Below the pieces are notes generated by a model. The model was not told where the DNA came from. It searched no databases and saw nothing but the letters and a program-made list of their open reading frames with translations. From positions 29,290-93,289 of the IMG/VR virus record IMGVR_UViG_3300026078_000023: 64,000 nt of DNA. The stretch is one strand, 5' to 3'. Below are positions 1 through 7,098 of this stretch, in pieces. This DNA is from a virus. The stretch's first letter is position 1; the number at the start of each line of letters is the position of its first letter. The position numbers were made by a program, and so were the translations under genes.

Positions 1-80
1 CCGCCGAACCTCGCGTGGTTGGCCACGTGGACGTCCGCCACCACGGCGAACCCTGACCGCTGCTTCTTCTTGGCCGCCAT
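1..80 (-). CDS. Metallophosphoesterase (SbcD/Mre11-like), N-terminal fragment
   Basis: Only the first 26 codons are in the window; the gene runs off the left edge. The peptide begins MAAKKKQRSGF and continues FAVVADVHVAN followed by H-A-R-F-G-G. This matches the first metal-binding block (D-x-H) of calcineurin-like phosphoesterases of the SbcD/Mre11/T4 gp47 type. The start has a strong Shine-Dalgarno sequence (AAGGAG, 5 bases before ATG) lying inside the last codons of the recombinase gene, two bases upstream. In T4 the gp46/47 nuclease prepares DNA ends for UvsX, so its place directly after the UvsX-like gene makes sense. The family call rests on one motif. Confidence 0.6.
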   Translation of the reverse strand, partial: MAAKKKQRSGFAVVADVHVANHARFG

Positions 81-82
81 GG

Positions 83-1111
83 TCACTCCTTCTCCGGTTC
101 TTCACCGAGGTCCACCTGGACGTCGGGGGCGTCCGGGTTCACCTCCCACCCGAGCGCTACCCGGGCCTCCTTGAGGGACCGGCACCCCTTGTCGACGCAC
201 CCGACCTCGCGGGCGAACCGCATGGTCGACCGCTGGTCGTCCCACCCGCGCTCGAAGTCGAGCAGGGCGTGCGCGCTGTTGTTGCCCGAGATGAGGTGGT
301 TCTTGTTCGCGCGGAATTTGACCCACTTGCCGACGGTGGCCTTGCCGCTCTTGAAGGGGCCGCCGTGCGTGAGGCCGATCCGCAGGGACGCGTACTGCTT
401 GATGGCGCGCCCGCCGGCCGTCTCCTCGGTGGGCCCGTACATGACCCCGATCTTCGACCGGAGCTGGTTGACCAGGATGACGATCGCCAGGCGCTCGGAC
501 ACTAGCTTGTTCACCCGGCGCAGGCCGCGCGACCAGCTGGACGCCATCGCCCCGGGGATCTCCGAGTCGCGCAGGTCCTCGTCGAGGGCCTTCTTCGGGG
601 TCGTGCTCGGGACCGAGTCGAGGATGAACACCAGCTTGTTGCGCGCGCCGAACTTGGTCAGCGTCAGCGCCACCGAGGAGAGCCACTCCTCGACCGTGTT
701 GCTGGGCAGCAGGAGGACGTCGTCCCGCTTCACCTGGAACACATCGACCCAGTTCGGTTGGACCTTCCGTTCGCTGTCTCCGAGCGACGCCGTGGCGCCG
801 TCGCGCTGGGCGGCGGCGATCAGGCCGTTGACGAACGACGACTTACCGGCGTCCTCGAGCCCGGAGATCTCGACGACGCGCCCGTAGGGCAGGCCGCCGA
901 TCCCGAAGACGTGGCGGTCGAGCACCTCGATCCCGGTGGGCAGGACCTCCTTGACCGCCGAGTAGCCGCCCGTGCCGAGCGTGTCGGCGGCGTGCTCGTC
1001 CTTGAAGTGCGCCCGCACCGTGTCGCGCATCTTCTCGGTGAGGGTGCGGTTGTCCTGCTTCTTCTGGCGCGGCTTCGCCGGCGCCCGCTTCCGCTTCGTG
1101 TTCTTGGGCAT
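83..1111 (-). CDS. RecA/UvsX-like recombinase
   Basis: A 342-residue strand-exchange ATPase. Residues 84-91 (GLEDAGKS) form the Walker A motif. GDSERKV near 111-117 sits where RecA has its DAEH block. VFILDS at 161-166 is Walker B, and VILVNQLRSKIG downstream matches the RecA loop region. The basic N-terminus (PKNTKRKRAPAK) is typical of phage versions. I chose the ATG at 1111 over an in-frame ATG at 1186 because it has AGGA 8 bases upstream and the extra 25 residues look non-coding. The next upstream gene on this strand is the gp32-like binding protein, with a UvsY-like gene beyond it. The set suggests recombination-dependent replication and repair as in T4. Confidence 0.88.
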   Translation of the reverse strand: MPKNTKRKRAPAKPRQKKQDNRTLTEKMRDTVRAHFKDEHAADTLGTGGYSAVKEVLPTGIEVLDRHVFGIGGLPYGRVVEISGLEDAGKSSFVNGLIAAAQRDGATASLGDSERKVQPNWVDVFQVKRDDVLLLPSNTVEEWLSSVALTLTKFGARNKLVFILDSVPSTTPKKALDEDLRDSEIPGAMASSWSRGLRRVNKLVSERLAIVILVNQLRSKIGVMYGPTEETAGGRAIKQYASLRIGLTHGGPFKSGKATVGKWVKFRANKNHLISGNNSAHALLDFERGWDDQRSTMRFAREVGCVDKGCRSLKEARVALGWEVNPDAPDVQVDLGEEPEKE

Positions 1112-1260
1112 CAGGAGTTTCCTAAAAATTTCCCGACCAGGCGCGCGCCACCCCCTGGGGCGAACCGCGGAGATCGCCCGGACCATGGCTTGGGAGGCAG
1201 GGATTGGGGCGACCCCCGGGACGACCCGGCGGTGGCGCGCGCGCTGAGCGGAAAGCTAGG
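1112..1260 (-). other. Intergenic region before recombinase gene
   Basis: This 149-base gap separates the stop of the single-stranded-DNA-binding gene from the recombinase start. It contains an AT-rich patch (around 1121-1133) directly in front of the recombinase ribosome site. I see no convincing terminator and no copy of the promoter boxes found elsewhere in the window. An in-frame extension of the recombinase ORF covers part of it but lacks a ribosome site. Confidence 0.5.
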
Positions 1261-2370
1261 TCAGACCCGGCGCCCCGCGGCGCGGTGGTCGCGCCGGTAG
1301 CCCCACACCCCGTCCACCTCGATCCAGTCCTCCTCTTTGCCGCCGGAGGCGGGCGGGAGCTGGCGGTTGGCAGGCGCGGCGGCGTACGGGTCGTTCGGAC
1401 CGTCGACGGCCGGGCGCTCGCCGGAGCCCTCGACGATGCCGCGCATGGCGGTGTCGTCGGGCATGTCACGGAATTTGGTCAGGTCGTGCATCTGCTTCAG
1501 CCAGCCCATGTTGGCGAGCTTGGTCCGGGCGCGACCGGGGGAGACCTCGTAGGTGGTCTTGTCGACCATCTTGTCCCCGATCTTGACCTTGTTCTTCTGG
1601 TCGACGGTGCGGTCGATCACCAGGTTGAAGCCGGTCTCCGGGTGGGAGAAGTCGCCGCCGAGCTGCTCGTCGGTCTCCGGCTGGGCGAATATCCGGTTGA
1701 TCTTCTCGAACAGGGTCATCGTCACCTGGAGCCCGCGCGGGCCGCGCTCCATCTCCTCGGGCTTGTCCAGACGAACCGCGTTCATGAAGATCTCCTCCTT
1801 GGAGGAGAGGTCCTTGGCGATGAACTCCGCCGATTTCAGCGCCGCGGACGCGCGGGCGATCTTGAACAGGACCGACACGAGCTTGCACGTGAAGCAAGGC
1901 TCGTCGTTCATCTTCGACAGGCACACCGTCGCCTTGAACCCCTTGCCGAGGCTCGAGGCCTCGATGTCCATCACGCCGAGCTCGTCGGAGATCTGCTTCT
2001 TGGCGTCCTCAGGCAGGGCGGCGAGGATCCGGGTGGCGTCGTTCAGGCGCTCGTTGTTCACGCTGTGCGTCCACACGCGGTACCACAGGCGCCGGGTGCC
2101 CCGGATGGGGGGCAGCACGCGCCAGGTGGACTTGCCCTCCGGCGGCTTGACGACGGCGCCGGCGCGGCGCCGCTCCTCGGCGTCCTCCTCGTACTGGCCG
2201 TAGTCCTCGCGGACCCAATCCGGGTCGGCAGGTTCCCAGTCGGTCTCGCCAGTCGTCTCGACCGCGCCCTGGGCCTCCTGCTGGGCCCGGGCGACGTCCT
2301 TCGTCTCCCCGGCCCCCGCCGCCGCCGTCCCCTGCTCGGTCTCCGCTGCCTTCGTTCCCTTGCGTGCCAT
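1261..2370 (-). CDS. Single-stranded DNA-binding protein (T4 gp32-like)
   Basis: 369 residues. After an acidic, Ala/Glu-rich N-terminal 80 residues, STWRVLPP at 81-88 begins the conserved core seen in phage gp32-like proteins, where a W-R-(V/I)-L-P-P strand opens the OB fold. Cysteines at 150, 159 and 162 (C-x8-C-x2-C) could bind zinc, as gp32 does. The C-terminus is Pro/Asp rich. The start has GGAG upstream in a 68-base gap that also carries the CCGGCCAACA motif at 2423-2433. The protein would coat replication and recombination ssDNA and work with the UvsX-like and UvsY-like neighbours. The family is assigned by motif and context. Confidence 0.75.
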   Translation of the reverse strand: MARKGTKAAETEQGTAAAGAGETKDVARAQQEAQGAVETTGETDWEPADPDWVREDYGQYEEDAEERRRAGAVVKPPEGKSTWRVLPPIRGTRRLWYRVWTHSVNNERLNDATRILAALPEDAKKQISDELGVMDIEASSLGKGFKATVCLSKMNDEPCFTCKLVSVLFKIARASAALKSAEFIAKDLSSKEEIFMNAVRLDKPEEMERGPRGLQVTMTLFEKINRIFAQPETDEQLGGDFSHPETGFNLVIDRTVDQKNKVKIGDKMVDKTTYEVSPGRARTKLANMGWLKQMHDLTKFRDMPDDTAMRGIVEGSGERPAVDGPNDPYAAAPANRQLPPASGGKEEDWIEVDGVWGYRRDHRAAGRRV

Positions 2371-2422
2371 GTGCTTGTCTCCGTTCGCGTGGTTGGTGAG
2401 GTGGTGTCTTCGTGTCGTTCGT

Positions 2423-2433
2423 GTGTTGGCCGG
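2423..2433 (-). promoter_or_regulatory. CCGGCCAACA motif upstream of ssDNA-binding gene
   Basis: Minus-strand CCGGCCAACAC lies between the UvsY-like gene and the ssDNA-binding gene, about 53 bases before the ATG. The same string precedes several other starts (see 4084, 16516, 45674, 55985 and 59828). If it acts as a promoter element, the transcript would have a leader of about 45 bases with a GGAG ribosome site. Confidence 0.4.
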
Positions 2434-2438
2434 AGGTT

Positions 2439-2918
2439 CTACCTCGGCCGCCGGTCTCGGATCGACGGGTCGTTCTCGGCCTGCACCCGGAGGTCGGCCC
2501 CCAGGGAGACCAGCATCTCGCGCTTGGCGTTCACGGCGTCGACCATGTCCTGGGCCCGGGACTTGTTCGCCGCCACCTCCGCCACCTTCCGGCGAGCCCC
2601 CTGGTACTCCTCGTCGAGCACCAAGGCGTCGGCCGCCTGGTCCTCGGTCAGCGGCTTGATCTTCGTCCCGGCGCCGGCCGTTTCGATCTCCTCGAGCCGG
2701 GCCTTGCGGACGGCGGTCTTCACCCGCGCCTCCACCACCTCGAGGTCGAGCTCGGCGACCCGGAGCGCGAAGGCCGCCTCCGTGCGCTCGCTCAGCCAGC
2801 GGTGCAGCGTGGACGGGAGCTGGACGTACTCCTCCTGGATGGCCCCCGGCCGGATGGAGACGGCCCGCCGGATCTCCGCGGCGGTCTCTTGCCCCTGGGG
2901 CTTGACTGGCGCCGCCAT
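2439..2918 (-). CDS. UvsY-like recombination mediator (candidate)
   Basis: 159 residues, mostly helical, charged, with no enzyme motif. The order of blocks resembles T4 UvsY: an early LPSTLHRWLSE helix, a long amphipathic helix with Lys/Arg/Glu, a TKIKPLTEDQ linker, a D-E-E-Y block, and a final helix where K-R-E-M-L-V precedes a hydrophobic tail. UvsY loads UvsX onto gp32-coated ssDNA. Here the gene sits next to gp32-like and UvsX-like genes in the same operon, which is the main support. It overlaps the preceding gene by one base (TGATG). A structure-based search would be needed for certainty; it could be an unrelated helical protein. Confidence 0.5.
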   Translation of the reverse strand: MAAPVKPQGQETAAEIRRAVSIRPGAIQEEYVQLPSTLHRWLSERTEAAFALRVAELDLEVVEARVKTAVRKARLEEIETAGAGTKIKPLTEDQAADALVLDEEYQGARRKVAEVAANKSRAQDMVDAVNAKREMLVSLGADLRVQAENDPSIRDRRPR

Positions 2919-3469
2919 CAGCGCGCCAGCGCCTGCTTGAGGGCCTCGGTGAGTTTGCCGGCCAAGACGGCGTCGACCTGCGCCTTGACCGAGGTGCGCG
3001 CCTCGTCGACGACCTTGGTCATTTCCCTGGAGAACACCTCCTGCACGGCGGTGTGGATCATGCTCTGGAGCAGCGTCTTGTTGCTGCTCCGGTCGCCGCT
3101 CGGTGAGTTGAGGGACGTCACCACCAGCTCGGCGATGGTCCTGCGCTTCAGCTCCTTGCCCGAGTACACCTCGTGCTCGGGGATGCCCTCGGCGATCACG
3201 CGCGCCACCTCGGCGCCGACCAGGTCGCGCACGACCTCCGGGGTGATGGTGTTGACCGCCTCCTGAGCGCGCCGCTGGATCTCCTTCTGCGCCTGCTCCT
3301 TCCAGCCGCGCGCCACGATGATGCTCTCGAGCGCGCCGGTCATGACGTGCTCGAGCGCCGACACTGGGATCCCGCCGATCATCACGGTCGTCGCCTGCGA
3401 CGCCGCCTGGTTCGCGCGCGCCTCCTCGTACTCCCGCTCGTCTGGTTCTTCCGATCCGAATTCGCTCAT
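2918..3469 (-). CDS. Unknown helical protein in recombination operon
   Basis: 183 residues. An acidic N-terminus (S-E-F-G-S-E-E-P-D-E) is followed by alternating helices rich in Glu, Lys and Val, ending K-L-T-E-A-L-K-Q-A-L-A-R. I recognise no domain. It resembles in composition the 125-residue protein at 61682-62059, but I see no clear alignment. The start has GAGGAGA upstream. It is translationally coupled to the UvsY-like gene (stop and start overlap by one base), so a role in the recombination apparatus is possible but unproven. Confidence 0.75.
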   Translation of the reverse strand: MSEFGSEEPDEREYEEARANQAASQATTVMIGGIPVSALEHVMTGALESIIVARGWKEQAQKEIQRRAQEAVNTITPEVVRDLVGAEVARVIAEGIPEHEVYSGKELKRRTIAELVVTSLNSPSGDRSSNKTLLQSMIHTAVQEVFSREMTKVVDEARTSVKAQVDAVLAGKLTEALKQALAR

Positions 3470-3500
3470 CTCGATCTCCTCTCGCGTTCGTCGTCTTCGT

Positions 3501-4076
3501 TCAGAGCAGGTCCTCGCAGGTGGCCTCGACGCGCTCGCGGAGCACGTCGGGCGGGACCACCTCGAGCACCGGGACGGCTCCGGCTGCCTGGAGCTGGGCG
3601 CAGGCGCGGTAGGCCTCCTCGGCCGTCTCGCACCCCTGCCGGCGGAGGGCCAGGACGAGCTGGCGCATGGTCTTCACCTTCGCGAGCGCCCCGACGTCCA
3701 GCCCCGATCCACCAGCAGGAGCGGCACCTCCGGCGGGTCCCGGCGGAACAGCGGCGACAGGTCCACCTGCCCGCCGTGGGACAGGGCCAGGAGCATCCGG
3801 TCCTGAACCGGCAGTACCACCAGTGGCGGCAGGGACGGGACCACCATCGGTGGCCGCGCCCGCTCCGCCTCGAACCACCTCCGGAGTTTCCGCCGGCCGA
3901 GCCGGTTGAGACGCCCCCGGTGCACCAGGAGCACCTGCTTTCGCCGCCGAGCCCTTCGCTTCGATGCCATGCGCTTCCCCCTCCTTCGCCGGACCCAGTG
4001 CGTTGCGGAACGCGAGGAGCGTGTCCAGGAACACCTGCTCCGACGAGTCACCTTCGATCTCGATCTTGATCCTCAT
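3501..4076 (-). CDS. Unknown protein with Pro/Ala/Gly-rich linker
   Basis: 191 residues from the ATG at 4076. Residues 1-28 (MRIKIEIEGDS...) form a small beta-alpha unit. Roughly 40-120 is a low-complexity Ala/Pro/Gly linker. The last 60 residues form a helical domain with two cysteines (R-R-Q-G-C-E-T and R-A-C-A). The start overlaps the HTH gene stop by ATGA. It is also preceded, 7 bases away, by the CCGGCCAACAC motif, so it may have both coupled and independent expression. An ATG further upstream at 4121 would lie inside the HTH gene and is less likely. Confidence 0.65.
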   Translation of the reverse strand: MRIKIEIEGDSSEQVFLDTLLAFRNALGPAKEGEAHGIEAKGSAAKAGAPGAPGASQPARPAETPEVVRGGAGAATDGGPVPAATGGTAGSGPDAPGPVPRRAGGPVAAVPPGPAGGAAPAGGSGLDVGALAKVKTMRQLVLALRRQGCETAEEAYRACAQLQAAGAVPVLEVVPPDVLRERVEATCEDLL

Positions 4077-4372
4077 GCCCGACGTGTTGGCCGGGGCAGG
4101 ACGGTCCCGCACTCGCGGCACACGTGGACCACGTCTCCGAGGCCGATCCCGATGGTCGAGCAGACCACATCGAGGACGCTCATCCGGACGCGCAGCCGCC
4201 TCCCTCGCTCCAACCTGGACACGAACATGACGCTCCTGCCGAGTGCGGCGGCGACGTCTTCCTGCCTGACGCCGATTCGCTCGCGGGCCAATCTCAGCGC
4301 CGCGCCGATCCCGGGCGTCGCCGACACCCAGACCTCCTTCTTCGCCCGCGGCCTGCGGAGGTCAGGCATCAC
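4073..4372 (-). CDS. XRE-family HTH DNA-binding protein
   Basis: About 98 residues. The segment A-L-R-L-A-R-E-R-I-G-V-R-Q-E-D-V-A followed by G-R-S-V-M-F-V-S-R-L-E-R-G is a clear Cro/C1-type helix-turn-helix. A short C-terminal tail holds H-V-C-R-E-C-G, half of a zinc ribbon. The start is either GTG at 4372 or ATG at 4369; both overlap the helicase stop. Its embedding in the replication operon points to control of replication or early transcription rather than a classical lysogeny repressor, since no integrase or divergent promoter is nearby. Confidence 0.75.
   Translation of the reverse strand: MMPDLRRPRAKKEVWVSATPGIGAALRLARERIGVRQEDVAAALGRSVMFVSRLERGRRLRVRMSVLDVVCSTIGIGLGDVVHVCRECGTVLPRPTRRA
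4084..4094 (-). promoter_or_regulatory. CCGGCCAACA motif 7 bp before start at 4076
   Basis: Minus strand CCGGCCAACAC followed by 7 bases and ATG. The spacing to the start codon is the same as at 16508, 45666 and 59820. It lies inside the 3' end of the HTH gene, so conservation there is not forced by the amino acid sequence of a shared protein. Confidence 0.45.
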
Positions 4373-5751
4373 GGACCCGGGTCGTCTGGGGCGTCATAAA
4401 AGGCGGTGTAGCGCCCGTCCCACTGGACCGGGACCTGGCCCTCCACGTCGTCGCGGAACTTCGCGACGATGAGGGTCGCGTCCACCGGACCGCCGTTCCC
4501 CCGGTCGGCCTGGTCGCGCCACGGGAACATGACCACGTCGGCGTCCTGCTCGAGGGCGCCCGACTCGCGGAGGTCTGAGATGCGCGGGGGGCGCGGCTTC
4601 TTGTCCTTGGTCGCTTCGCGCGACAGGTGGACGATGAGGACGATCGTGATGCCGGTCGACTCGGCCAGCTTCTTGAGCGTCCTGGACATCATGTCGACGT
4701 CGGCCTTGCGGTCGCGCCCCGGATCCTCGGGGACCGTGAGGGACATCGAGTCGATCGCGACGACCTTCTTCGGCACCTCCCCCTCGCCGCGCGCAGCCGC
4801 GGCGCTGTTCACCGCGTAGGCCCACCGCCTGATCTCGGCGATCATGAGCTCGAACGTCAGGTCGTTCCGGTCGTCGATGGTGAGCGGAGCGGGGTCGAGC
4901 CTCTTGCCGGCCTCGTTGATCTGCCACCACTCGTCCTTGTTGAGCCGCGCGTGCTTGATCTTGCGCGCCTCCACCTTCGCGATGAACGAGATCATCTTCT
5001 CGACGATGCGCTGCTCGCCCATCTCCTGGCTGAAGAACAGCGAGTGGGCGGCGTCCGAGAGCGCGACCCGGACGAGCGTCGTGAGCACGTAGCTCGTCTT
5101 CGCGGCGCCGGGGCGACCGGCGACGATCACGTAGCCGCCGACCGGCCACCCGCCGAACTTGTCGTCGAAGGCGCGGATGCCGGTCGGGATCGCCACCGCG
5201 TGCTTCTTGCCCTCGCGCGCCTCCACCCGCTCGAGCACGCGCCCGACCACCTTGCCGACGCGCCGGGGTCCGTTCTCGCGCGCGTACGATCCGATCTGCT
5301 CGAGGTGACGCAGGTACTCGCCGGCCAGCTCCTCGGCGCTGGCGGCGGCGCCGTACGCGCGCCCGACCATCTCGCTTCCGTACGCGATCAGCTTCCGGAG
5401 CTCGGATTTCTCGCGCACGATGCGCGCGTAGTGCATCACAGCCTCCGACGTCGGGACGATGTTCGAGAGCTTGAGCAGGTACATCTCCCCGTCGGGGAGC
5501 CCTGACATCCGGTGCTTGTCGCGCAGGCGAGACGCGATCGTGATGACGTCGACCGAACTGCCGGACGCCTCCACCTCCTCGATCGCCTCCCAGATCTCCC
5601 GGTGCATCGGGAGCAGGAAGTCCTCCGTGCCGACCACCGCGCGCACGGCTGCCAGCCGCCCGGGCGCCTGTAGGATCGCGCCCAGCACCGCCATCTCGGC
5701 GTTCGGGTCACCGGGCGTCTTCCGCGTCCGGCCGTCAGTGGGCAGCGCCAT
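4369..5751 (-). CDS. DnaB-like replicative helicase
   Basis: 460 residues, the usual DnaB length. Residues 15-110 look like the DnaB N-terminal domain (P-N-A-E-M-A-V-L-G-A-I-L). The RecA-like motor starts near 185. The P-loop at 212-219 reads GRPGAAKT; the glycine normally preceding the lysine is alanine here. Walker B is K-K-V-V-A-I-D-S near 320. The SGALEQDADVV block near 395-405 is diagnostic of DnaB. The start abuts the upstream gene stop (TAG directly followed by ATG). The DnaC-like loader and an initiator-like gene lie just upstream. It would unwind DNA 5' to 3' at the fork. Confidence 0.92.
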   Translation of the reverse strand: MALPTDGRTRKTPGDPNAEMAVLGAILQAPGRLAAVRAVVGTEDFLLPMHREIWEAIEEVEASGSSVDVITIASRLRDKHRMSGLPDGEMYLLKLSNIVPTSEAVMHYARIVREKSELRKLIAYGSEMVGRAYGAAASAEELAGEYLRHLEQIGSYARENGPRRVGKVVGRVLERVEAREGKKHAVAIPTGIRAFDDKFGGWPVGGYVIVAGRPGAAKTSYVLTTLVRVALSDAAHSLFFSQEMGEQRIVEKMISFIAKVEARKIKHARLNKDEWWQINEAGKRLDPAPLTIDDRNDLTFELMIAEIRRWAYAVNSAAAARGEGEVPKKVVAIDSMSLTVPEDPGRDRKADVDMMSRTLKKLAESTGITIVLIVHLSREATKDKKPRPPRISDLRESGALEQDADVVMFPWRDQADRGNGGPVDATLIVAKFRDDVEGQVPVQWDGRYTAFYDAPDDPGP

Positions 5752-6231
5752 CTACCGCACCAGGCGCTGATCGCACGCGATGGCGTCGAGGACGATCCGC
5801 GGGCGCGGAAGGATGCAGACCACCCCGGGCGGCAGTCCGTTCGTCACCTGGATGAGGACGCCCTCGCCGCCGTTCACCTTGGCGCGCGGGTTCCGGCACG
5901 CGAGGCCGGCGCGGTGCTCGCACGGGCCGCAGAGCCGCGGGAAGGAGCCGGGGACCCCGGTCTCCCGCGCGTAGAGGCGCGGGTGCGCCGTCACCGCCCG
6001 GGAGCACCGCTCGTGGTCGCGCGCCACGAACACTAACGCCGCGTCGCCGGCGATCGGCCAATCACGCTCGTCGTGCTCGCGGAAGACCACCAGGTCCTCC
6101 GGGCTTCCGGGCGGGAGACCGCACAGGTTGCAGGCGGAGAGCGGGTCGCTCGGCCTTCGCGGGTGCCGGCTGAGCGGGACCGACTGCTGGATCGCCTTCG
6201 GGTCGTACTTCGGCTGGGGAGCTCGTCGCAT
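5752..6231 (-). CDS. Cysteine-rich (zinc-binding type) unknown protein
   Basis: 159 residues. Two cysteine clusters, A-C-N-L-C-G near 34-38 and L-C-G-P-C-E-H-R-A-G-L-A-C near 101-113, suggest zinc coordination. H-D-E-R-D-W and A-R-D-H-E-R-C-S-R lie between them and add possible ligands. No nuclease signature such as a clean HNH is convincing, though the H and C spacing would allow a degenerate one. The first 57 codons overlap the end of the upstream gene in another frame. It sits between the loader and the helicase, so a replication or processing role is likely but undefined. Confidence 0.65.
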   Translation of the reverse strand: MRRAPQPKYDPKAIQQSVPLSRHPRRPSDPLSACNLCGLPPGSPEDLVVFREHDERDWPIAGDAALVFVARDHERCSRAVTAHPRLYARETGVPGSFPRLCGPCEHRAGLACRNPRAKVNGGEGVLIQVTNGLPPGVVCILPRPRIVLDAIACDQRLVR

Positions 6232-6436
6232 GCTTGAACCTCGCCTCGATGTTGGCCTGACGCTCCGGGTGCGCCGTGAACCGCATGCAGGGTTGCTCGA
6301 CGGCTGGCTGGTTCTTGGCCAATTTGACCTGCCACCCGCGGCGCCGGAACCGGGTGACGCACGCCGCGCACATGATCTCGTGGCTGTCCCACTCGCGCTT
6401 GATCTCGTAGACCAGCCCGCGCGCCAGCGCGCTCAC
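6062..6436 (-). CDS. Small cysteine-containing protein with long 3' overlap
   Basis: 124 residues from a GTG at 6436 that overlaps the DnaC-like gene stop (GTGA). The N-terminal 65 residues look like a real domain: Y-E-I-K-R-E-W-D-S-H-E-I-M-C-A-A-C-V-T-R-F, then W-Q-V-K-L-A-K, giving a C-x2-C pair. The last 57 codons overlap the start of the next gene in a different frame and are Pro/Ala/Arg rich, so this tail is probably a by-product of the overlap. The domain is not recognised. Confidence 0.55.
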   Translation of the reverse strand: MSALARGLVYEIKREWDSHEIMCAACVTRFRRRGWQVKLAKNQPAVEQPCMRFTAHPERQANIEARFKHATSSPAEVRPEGDPAVGPAQPAPAKAERPALRLQPVRSPARKPGGPGGLPRARRA

Positions 6437-7098
6437 GAGACGCGCCGCCCGCGCAGGCTCTCGCCTTCGAATTGGATGAAGGCGCCGAGGGAGCGGACGC
6501 GCTCGGCCACCCGCTCGAAGCGGTACCGCGCCCGCACGTCGTCGACGAGGAGGTTCGTCGTCACGATCGTCAGGCGATGGTCCTCTGCGCGGCTGACGGT
6601 GACCTCCTCGAACAGCGTCCAGAACGACCCGCGCTCGTCGTTGAACTCGCTGCCCAGGTCGTCGACCACCAGCACCTGCGGCGAGAGCAGCCGGTCCACC
6701 TCGTCGGCGTCGTAGCGGTTCCAGCGCGCCAGCTGCATCGAGCGCACGAACAGCGCGCTCGAGACCCCCGGCCGCGTCGCCGCCCAGCACGCCGCCACCG
6801 ACTTCCCGGTCCCGACCCTCCCGGCCAAGAACACCAGGCTCTCGTGCGGGGCGAGCGAGCGCACCGCCGCCATCGGTTCCGTCAGGGTCGTCCCGGACTC
6901 CGCGAGCAGGACGTCCGCGATCACCCGCGGGACCCCGACCTCGTCCCGCATCCACCGCGCCTCCGCCGCGCGCCGCTCGGCTGCCTCCTCCCGCTCGGCC
7001 GCCGCCGCCGCCGCGATACCCTCGTCCGTCTTCGACCACGCCTCGAGGCGCGGCAGGTAGTCGCCGAACGTCTCGCCCTTCGCGCGCACCGGCTTCAC
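6433..7098 (-). CDS. DnaC-like helicase loader (AAA+ ATPase)
   Basis: 221 residues from a GTG at 7098 overlapping the upstream gene (GTGA). The Walker A motif is G-R-V-G-T-G-K-S near 102-109 and Walker B is V-L-V-V-D-D-L-G-S near 145. A sensor-like I-V-T-T-N follows. The layout matches the DnaC/IstB family: helical N-terminus, AAA+ core, C-terminal arginine-rich end. It would load the DnaB-like helicase encoded two genes downstream. The longer in-frame extension upstream of 7098 lies in another gene's coding frame and is rejected. Confidence 0.85.
   Translation of the reverse strand: MKPVRAKGETFGDYLPRLEAWSKTDEGIAAAAAAEREEAAERRAAEARWMRDEVGVPRVIADVLLAESGTTLTEPMAAVRSLAPHESLVFLAGRVGTGKSVAACWAATRPGVSSALFVRSMQLARWNRYDADEVDRLLSPQVLVVDDLGSEFNDERGSFWTLFEEVTVSRAEDHRLTIVTTNLLVDDVRARYRFERVAERVRSLGAFIQFEGESLRGRRVS

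Noticed and set aside
4073-4372. XRE protein as a lysogeny (CI-type) repressor
   Set aside because: It is embedded and translationally coupled in the replication operon. No divergent promoter, Cro partner, integrase or attachment site is visible.
5752-6231. HNH endonuclease call for the cysteine-rich protein
   Set aside because: Cys and His residues are present, but the central H-N-x-x-x-H spacing is missing, so zinc-binding unknown is the safest call.
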